DNA of 64,000 nt from NCBI RefSeq assembly GCF_003597395.2, contig NC_133770.1, positions 298,279,827 to 298,343,826 on the forward strand, given 5' to 3'. Shown here piece after piece: positions 57,706-64,000 of this stretch. The DNA is from Chelonoidis abingdonii. Its lineage: Eukaryota > Chordata > Testudines > Testudinidae. The notes beneath the pieces are model-generated. The model saw only the letters and a list, made by a program, of their open reading frames with translations, searched no databases and was not told where the DNA came from. Within the stretch, counting starts at the first letter, position 1, and the number at the start of each line of letters is the position of its first letter. The translations under genes and the position numbers were made by a program.

Positions 57706-58400
57706 TAAAGAGCTCTGGCGATTTCACGGGAACGATGGAGCCCTTCTGACCCAATTCCCAGAGCCAAGAACTTTGGATATGTGCAGAGAAACCAAACCAA
57801 ACTTTCTGATGGTCACCCGACATTAATTCTATCTGCGTCTCCATCTGGTGAGAGACAGGCCGGAATCAACTGGATTCTCATTTTGTGACTTGAGCGTATC
57901 TATCTATCCAGCTTTCCATCCATCCCAAAACTGAAACCCAAAGACATCAAATATCCTGATAACTGAACCTCCGTGAAGTGAGCGCAACTGATCCAGGACC
58001 AAGTGATCCTGTTTGTTCTAACCTTCCTTCTTCTTTCTCTTCTGTATCCTCCTGCTGCCTTTACAGCCACTCTCTGTATCATGCCAAACATGAGACTAGA
58101 AGCTCCTCACTATAAGGGCCATGGGTGAAATCACTACAGTCAGTGGGAGTTCTGCTATTTACTTAAGTAGGATTGCACCCTGTGTCTTTCTCCTTGTGCT
58201 GTGAGTGCCCAGCTATTTGAATGCTGCTCAGTAACAATGATGAATAACCAATTGTTGTGACAACACTGCAGCAAAATATGATTTTTCCCCCCCTAGAGAG
58301 GAAGACATAAAGCCAACTGGCTAGGACGCGAGGCAGCACTGGTCATGGCAGAGCAGACCCAGGGTCCATCTGAGCCTGGGAGCCTGTATCAGCCCATGCT
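57706..58400. other. No gene or repeat recognised
   Basis: Nothing supported; about 58,125-58,185 may be a foldback scrap. Confidence 0.4.
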
Positions 58401-58404
58401 GCAT

Positions 58405-58560
58405 ACTAAGGCCTTGTCTACACTTGCACGCTCAGGAAAGTTAAGAGGAATTGACTCAAGGTGTGAAGTTAATGAGCAGTAGTTCAAGTGCATCGAAACT
58501 CCATGTTCAGAAATAAAGTGGCCTTAGCTCACTGTAGCTTAATTCTCCTGGGAGTATAGT
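58405..58560. mobile_element. MITE fragment with 'aaggccttgtctacact' end
   Basis: One terminus matches the 'aaggccttgtctacact' end of a common reptile DNA-transposon-derived repeat. The other end is missing. Confidence 0.5.
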
Positions 58561-58669
58561 GGAAAGGGACTTATCCCTAACTGGTGATCAGTTGGCTCAG
58601 GAGGTGTGGTTGCCCTGGAAACTGATATCCTAGCCAGAGTAGTGATGGATGCTTTCCTTGTGCATATAC

Positions 58670-59260
58670 ATTTTAAATCTTCTTTTGAGTCTCACTGAGC
58701 TGTAAGTTCCTGCAGCAGTAAGTTCCACAGGTCAAGTGAACAAAGTAGTTCCTTTCAGCTGTCTTTATATTTGCTCCCCCTTGATTTTCTATCATGGGAG
58801 GGGGTAAACTGGGACATCCAAGTAGCCTTCTTTGTAATCCTGATGGGCCACATCCTTGACTGGTGCAAATCCTTGAAGTCCATGGAGCAACATTGATTTC
58901 CACCAACTGGGGTTCTGGCTCTATTATCTTAGATGCCGCTATCCTACCTCCTTTTGCCCTTCTTTGCCAACAGTCCTTCTCTCCGACGTCTCTCCATCAT
59001 TTTTGTGGCACTGCTCTGACCTCCGTGATGTGAGCACAACTGATCCTCTATCCCTCGCCCTCTGTCCCTTCTGAGAGGCGGTGACCAAAACCCAGCATGC
59101 AAGGGGAGGATGTAAAACCAACAGGCAAGATCTACAGTGAGTGTGAATGGGTGTGGCTCCATTTGGAGCTATGTGCGTTCACACCATGGGAGGATCGGGT
59201 CCAGTGTACCTAATTTCTCTTCCCCTTTCTTAGGGCCACTTGATGCCTAATCCACACATC
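58670..59260 (-). mobile_element. Old LINE 3' fragment (CR1-like), antisense
   Basis: 'cagcagtaagttccacaggt', 'cttttgcccttctttgccaa', 'ctgagaggcggtgaccaaaa' keep the antisense order of an old LINE. About 58,850-58,920 ('tggagcaacattgatttcca') is a small nested repeat. Confidence 0.55.
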
Positions 59261-59269
59261 TGAACACTG

Positions 59270-59830
59270 CTGAGCAATGAGCAGATGTCTTCACTGAGTG
59301 GTTTCCCCCTTAGCTCTCTTTCCACAATTAATCCCTGCTCCATCAGCGTGCCTGGGTCGTTTTCAGGTGTTCAACCCAATGAGCATTACGACGCTCTCAT
59401 CTCTGTCCTATCTCATCCGCTGTCGCATTGCCCAATTATCTGGTTGTGTTTGCTCCTTGTAGAGTTCCCCACAGCCTTCCTTACTCTTGAGTAATGCCAG
59501 GGACTTCACATCATCAGCAAATTTTGCCACTTAATTCTTCATATCATCTCCCAGATCATTAATAAGTGTACAGAATAACAGCGCCGCTGGTTCATATAAC
59601 AACAGACTCTGGGGTCTTTGCTATTAAACTCTTTGCATGGCCCATCTTATTCGTACTCGCTTTTTCTTATGTCTTTAATTGGGTTTTCTTTAGCAAATTC
59701 CCTTAATAACTTATTGTAAGGGCCTTTCACAAACTCCCTATAAAGTCTATTCGTTATACCAACCTGCTTCCCTTCATCTAGTCTCCTGTTAACTTGGGTG
59801 AAGAATTTGAACAGGTTAGAGAAGCATGAT
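59270..59830 (-). mobile_element. Old LINE reverse-transcriptase fragment (CR1/L2-like), antisense
   Basis: 'cttcacatcatcagcaaatt', 'ccagatcattaataagtgta', and 'gaataacagcgccgctggtt' are the antisense of an RT region ending the polymerase domain. Many stops. It probably belongs with the fragment just downstream on the minus strand. Confidence 0.6.
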
Positions 59831-59899
59831 TTAGGGTTATCACTACAGGTGTGTGAGGAGCTTAATAATACTTGGAACTCATAAACAGCAGTCAGGGAA

Positions 59900-59957
59900 A
59901 GATATTTTTCTCCAATGAAAAATTGAAAAAGGAGATTTTTGGGGGGGAAATGGGGTG
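59900..59957. repeat. AT-rich repeat, left part, cut by an LTR
   Basis: 'tttttctccaatgaaaaatt' and 'aggagatttttggggg' resemble 33,430-33,775. It is resumed at 60,730. Confidence 0.5.
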
Positions 59958-60729
59958 TGTAAACGGGTTGGGACTCACCACCCAGCGCCTCCTGCTGGTG
60001 ACTCCGGGAATTATCTCTGTCCAGTGGAGCGCCCCCTCCTGGTGGTGTCCCGTCCGTTGTTCTGCCCTCTATTGGTGTCTCTGGACCCGCGTTGCTCCCT
60101 GCTCAGCTGTGTCCTCTTCAAGGCCACTGCCCTCCGGCAGTGCCCCTTAGTCTATCTGCACCCCCTTCCGGGGATCGATAATCAGCAGTCCCACGCCAGC
60201 CTTCAGGTGTAACCACTCGCCCTCAAAGTCTAATCCCTCTCGGCAGGGATCTGGCACGGTCTATAATGGCCACTCCCTACGGCCAGTGGCTGGGTGTACT
60301 GCCAGGAGGAAGCAGGGGGGGGACCCAGGCCCGCCCTCTACTCTGGGTCCCGGCCCAGGGACCCTCTGGCGTTAGCCTCGCTGTCCTCCTCAGTCTGTTT
60401 CCCTGGGCTGCTTCCCCTACGGCCCCTTGCACCCACTAGGCCCTTCCCCTCAGGGCCTGCAGCCTGGCGGCTAGAGCCATCGAGCCTCCCTGAGCCTGCC
60501 CAGCACTGCTCTGTCCACGGTGCTACTCTCCCCCTTGGAGACTGACCTTCTCCCTTCAAAGGCCTGGGACAGACTGACTGCTCCTGCTCCGGGCAGCCTT
60601 TATATCCCTCTGAGCCTGGCCCTGATTGGCTCCCTATAAGCCCTTTCCTAATTGGCTCCCAGGCTGTGCAGGCTCCCTGGTCTGCCCCAGCCCACTCTCC
60701 CAAGGAGTGGGACAATCCACCCCACTACA
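59958..60729 (-). mobile_element. Complete solo LTR, family B, 5-bp duplication
   Basis: On the minus strand it starts TGTAGTGGGGTGGATTG and ends GTTTACA. GGGTG at 59,953-59,957 and 60,730-60,734 is a perfect 5-bp target duplication. A TATA box (GATATAAAGG, complement of 60,598-60,607) lies about 125 bases inside the minus-strand start, with a CCAAT-type 'agccaatcag' motif just upstream of it. 772 bases. It shares nothing obvious with family A and has a different duplication length, so a different LTR class. No internal genes. Confidence 0.88.
60598..60607 (-). promoter_or_regulatory. TATA box of the family B LTR
   Basis: Minus-strand GATATAAAGG, in the expected U3 position, preceded by AGCCAATCAG and a second AGCCAATTAG at about 60,624-60,657. 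Confidence 0.6.
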
Positions 60730-60945
60730 GGGTGTTGTTGGTTTTGTTTGGTGGGTTTTTTTGTCAAACAAAACAAAACAAAACAGAAAACAAAACTTCT
60801 GGCTTTCACCTGCTTACAATTTTTTTGGCTTTCAGTTTTTCTGTGCAAACCTGAAACACTGTGGCAAAAACAGACGTTCCCTGAAAAGGATATGTTCTTT
60901 CACCTGCTGGTGAAATGTTCATTTGAGACCAGCTCGGCTTACACA
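60730..60945. repeat. AT-rich repeat, right part, after the LTR
   Basis: Includes an (AAAAC)n run at 60,769-60,785 and ends 'catttgagaccagctcgg', comparable to 33,755-33,770. Confidence 0.5.
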
Positions 60946-60964
60946 AAGCAGTAGCATCTAGAAG

Positions 60965-61170
60965 CCCAAAGTAAAATCAAAGCCCCATTGCACTAGGCAC
61001 TGTACAAGCACATTGTCAGAAATGAGCTTACAATCTAAGTAGACAAAGGATGAGAAACTGAGGCACAGACAGGGGAAGTAGCTTGGCCAGGGTCACAAAG
61101 CAGAGCTGGGAACCAAATCCAGGTTTCCTGATTGGTAATTCTCTACAAGACATTGCCTCCCCTGTTAGCA
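60965..61170 (-). mobile_element. MIR-type SINE, antisense
   Basis: 'actaggcactgtacaagcac', 'gagcttacaatctaagtaga', 'gagaaactgaggcacagaca', 'gcttggccagggtcacaaag', 'accaaatccaggtttcctga'. Tail to head on the minus strand. Confidence 0.8.
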
Positions 61171-61535
61171 GCTGGAGGGAACAGTCGCAGAGACATTAAA
61201 TGTTTTTTGAGGTCACATAATGGGCATGTGTCAGGATTACAATTTAGGCACTCCAGGCTCCCATGCCTAAAATTAGGCCACTAAACTCCTGTGATGAGCA
61301 TCAGTAGGAAGTTCCCACCAATTGCATCCCCTCACTTGAGTCCTTAAATGATCTCCAAGGAGACGTCCCAGCTGCAAAATACCATCCCAGGCGACTGTGG
61401 CCTTTGTACGTTGAAATCTATTTCAAAATAATTATTTTTCATTTGCAAACTATTTTTCCCCCAGATCTCAGAAGGCCAAGGTCTATTTCTGCTCCAAATA
61501 AATAAATAAATAACATAAAATCCTCTGTCTGCTTG
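61171..61535. other. No gene; short AT repeat
   Basis: An (AAAT)n-like run at 61,496-61,513 and a small palindromic scrap near 61,230-61,290. Nothing else. Confidence 0.4.
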
Positions 61536-61539
61536 GCTG

Positions 61540-61870
61540 GCAGAAAACGGCAGGAGGTGTGGGGTAAGGGGAAAAATCAATTTCAGCTTGGGTCAGCGGT
61601 GTGTGTGTGAGAGAGACCTTTGGAGCAACGGAGATTAATTTAGGTGGAGAGAGAAGGCAAACAGGGAGGCAGGGAGGGGAAGAAAGGCGAGAGCTACCCT
61701 GGGGAAATGAGGTGGGGGGCGTGCAGATTTGGGGATAGGCCGGCGATCTCTTTAATAAGATCCCACCGTGTCCTGGTGAAATTAATCACCGCCAGGTTGG
61801 CGCACAGATGCCAAAATGCTGAGTCAGTCACATGCCGCGAGAAAAAGCTTTAAAGGCTGCCGGATGCTCG
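61540..61870. promoter_or_regulatory. Candidate conserved non-coding element 3 with a MARE-like site
   Basis: Non-repetitive block. TGCTGAGTCAGTCA at 61,817-61,830 contains a MARE/AP-1 core (TGAGTCA). 'ctctttaataagatc' and 'ggtgaaattaatcacc' (short palindrome with 5-bp arms) supply homeodomain-type cores. Function is inference. Confidence 0.3.
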
Positions 61871-63600
61871 CTCTGCCCCAGAGCCCAGCTCTCCCAGGGT
61901 CCCACTCGGTGGTTGTGTTCTAAGTGCTGTCTCTGATCGGGAACCCGTCTGGGGCTTGCTCCCTGGGAATCGGCAGGGGAGGGAAGTGAGGGGATCTCAC
62001 CAACTGCTGCTGGCTCAGCAGCTGCTGGGGGGACGTGCAGTAGTCACACAGGATGATACCACCAACTGGACCGTAGGATCAGAGTCACAGCCTCTGCAGG
62101 GAGGCTTTTTTGAAGTCAATGGGGCCTCATCCGTTACAGATCCGGCCCTCTGTTCTTAACCTCGTTAGGCCCTTGTGTAACTTTCTCCTGTCCTTACCAG
62201 TGTGTGCCATATCTGCCCCGCAGCATACTGAGGGGGAGAGCACACCACTCCTGACCACTGGAACAACCAGCCCTCCCCACCTGGCTCCAGCTGATCCTGG
62301 AGATAGAGTGGGTAGATTGCAGGGGACTTGTACTTTGTGTAACCCGCTGGTCAGAGGCTATGCTACAGGTCACCCTCTGCTCCTCCATGGCCACAGCTGG
62401 GTGTGTGAGCTCAGGCAGTTGCTATGCAGGCTTTTAACTCGGGAGGTTAGCAGTTCAATCCCCACTGTGCCAGCGTTCCCCTATGTGAGTGTGGCCATTG
62501 ACACTGCTTGGATTCTGAGGGCTTTAAGGAGTGACTGACACAGGGCTGAGCCCTCTCCCTGCCCCAGCTGATTTCAAAGGGAGCTGCAGGGGCTCAGACC
62601 CTCAGAGGCAAATTCATCCCTGGCTGACATCCTGTTGAAGTCAGTGGGCTCATGGTTGGTGGAAGGCGTGCAGAATGGAGCCGAGGGCAGGCTCTATGGC
62701 TAACAGGAAGCCAGAGCAGGAGTGTGAAAAAGCCCCCTGGAGCTGCGAGGTTCTGCAGTAGCTTGAACAGCCTCTGCATGTATGTTACACGTGTGTATAG
62801 CCATGTCAGCCCACTGCAGGCCTCCAGCATGCGCTAGCTTCCTATGGACTCACACAGGGGAGGGCCAGCCTTGAATTACCCAGCAGAATTTCTGTGTGAC
62901 ACTTACCAGCCACCCAGTACCCTTCAGTTTCCTGCTCTGCTCCAGCAGCGTGGAAAGGAACCAACTTCCCCCTGCCTGGGAAGCCATCAATCAGTCGCCG
63001 CAGAAGCAAGAGCGCTCACTGGTGCCAGGCTTTATCCAGAGCACTGATAAAATAATGTGACATTGGCAAGTGTGGGTGTAACTGTGACACATACAAAGGT
63101 CAGTGGCTGCTCTTCCGATTCACCCAAGCCTGGCTCACTGCTGGACTTAGGCAGTGTGGATAACCTGTCTGGCTCCTGTGCTGTTGTCCCCAGAGACGTC
63201 AAAAGAGCCACAGCCAAGCTGGACAGTTTTGATCTTCCACTGGCTGTCCCCGCTGCCCAGAGCTGTAATTAACCAGACTGAGCTACATTTTGCAGGGCAC
63301 AGCGGCTCCTATCCGGGAACATTTTATTAAACACCCATTTTCCACAGGGCAGTTCTTTAGCAATTATTTCTCTCCAATTTTAGAAAGGAAAAACACGCTG
63401 CAAGCCCTTCTGAGATAGGTACATGACTGGATGTTTACCAATCCACTTACCCGCAGACTTTACCATTCCTCCCAAGTCTCATGCTGTTGACCTGGAAGTA
63501 GGACGTTAATGACACAACCCAATATGGTAAACTCGTTAGAAAAAAATCTGGCCACCTATTTTTGGGTCTAAACAGGATATGAGCTGCTGTGAAAATCTGG
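61871..63600. other. No gene; one tRNA-like piece
   Basis: No exon supported; frames up to 142 codons (62,110-62,538) have no domain. About 62,095-62,155 ('gaagtcaatggggcctcatc') is a foldback scrap. The tRNA-like piece is listed separately. Confidence 0.4.
62405..62466 (+). mobile_element. tRNA-like sequence, tRNA-Lys-like loop
   Basis: 'tgagctcaggcagttgctat' resembles an A-box region, 'ggcttttaactc' has the CTTTTAA loop of a UUU-anticodon lysine tRNA, and 'gcagttcaatccccac' a B-box region (GTTCAATCC). Acceptor stem absent. Probably a SINE head remnant. Confidence 0.55.
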
Positions 63601-63604
63601 CCCT

Positions 63605-63725
63605 AAACTTCTCTGACCTCAGTTTAATCATCTGTAAAATGTGGATCATTATACCTACCTAGGGTATTGTGAGGCCAAACTAGCTAATTAATGTCTGGGA
63701 AGCTCGTGGAGATCCTCTGTTTGCT
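63605..63725 (+). mobile_element. MIR-type SINE, tail part
   Basis: 'ctctgacctcagtttaatca', 'tctgtaaaatgtggatcatt', 'atacctacctagggtattgt' follow the MIR 3' half in sense orientation. Confidence 0.75.
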
Positions 63726-64000
63726 CAATGCCATTGGGAAAAAAGGAAAAACAAATTGTTCCCAAATCTTGTGCCGCCATTAAATTGAGTCCAGAAAGAC
63801 CCACCCTTCCTCGTTAGTATTAATCATTCCTATTAGAGTTTTGTTGATTTTTATCCATAACTACTCCCATAACACATACTGGGCTAAGTTACAATCTTAT
63901 GGGCCCTGGTGAGCCCAGGAGCTGAATAGACCCTACTGCACACTACCAATATAGCCAAATAATGACCACCACCATGAACAATGTTCTGGCTTTACTAGGT
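63726..64000. other. No gene or repeat recognised
   Basis: Nothing supported to the end of the window. Confidence 0.4.

Noticed and set aside
1..64000. CRISPR arrays, bacterial operons, or phage modules
   Set aside because: The repeat content is vertebrate throughout; no direct-repeat/spacer arrays or compact gene arrays exist.

Overview
The window looks like non-coding DNA from a vertebrate nuclear genome, most probably a cryptodiran turtle. The argument is the repeat content, recognised from memory of families rather than by a search: many CR1 LINE fragments with the reptile/bird (ATTCTATG)n-type 3' end, a tRNA-derived SINE carrying a CR1-like tail (the turtle Cry type), old MIR-type SINEs, several hAT-like MITEs with 8-bp target-site duplications, and solo retroviral-type LTRs. 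I found no host protein-coding exon I can defend. The open frames are short, and most fall in repeats, G/T-rich tracts or error-rich sequence.

Layout. 1-5,100: antisense CR1, GC-rich single-copy DNA, old LINE pieces and a MITE. 5,100-9,100: two candidate conserved non-coding blocks, a perfect 18-bp foldback, and a 1.67-kb hAT element with very long inverted arms inserted in a TATC microsatellite. 9,100-13,000: mostly featureless, with MIR and CR1 scraps. 13,000-22,500: three copies of one LTR family (two complete, each with a 4-bp duplication), one of them sitting inside an older SINE, plus LINE and MIR remnants. 22,500-34,500: largely featureless, with a tRNA-like SINE, a small TA-flanked MITE, an eight-unit minisatellite ending in TG runs, and split MIRs. 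34,550-37,070: two abutting plus-strand CR1 copies, the first interrupted by a hAT MITE. 37,080-55,570: the anomalous part, described below. 55,600-64,000: MITEs, an old antisense LINE, a complete solo LTR with a 5-bp duplication, MIRs and a third candidate conserved block.

The most important observation is that about 38,156-47,445 is a degraded second version of about 47,478-55,570, in the same order and orientation. The offset between matching anchors shrinks steadily from 9,322 to 8,139, so the first copy carries about 1.2 kb of scattered extra bases. Where the repeat consensus is familiar, the second copy follows it and the first does not. Just before it, 37,080-37,430 repeats the CR1 tail at about 36,630-36,980 in the same noisy way. 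I read 37,080-47,445 as an unpolished long read used to bridge a gap, whose two ends were not merged with the flanking contigs. If so, only about 37,440-38,150 is new sequence and the window is inflated by roughly 9.6 kb. I see no new biological system here.
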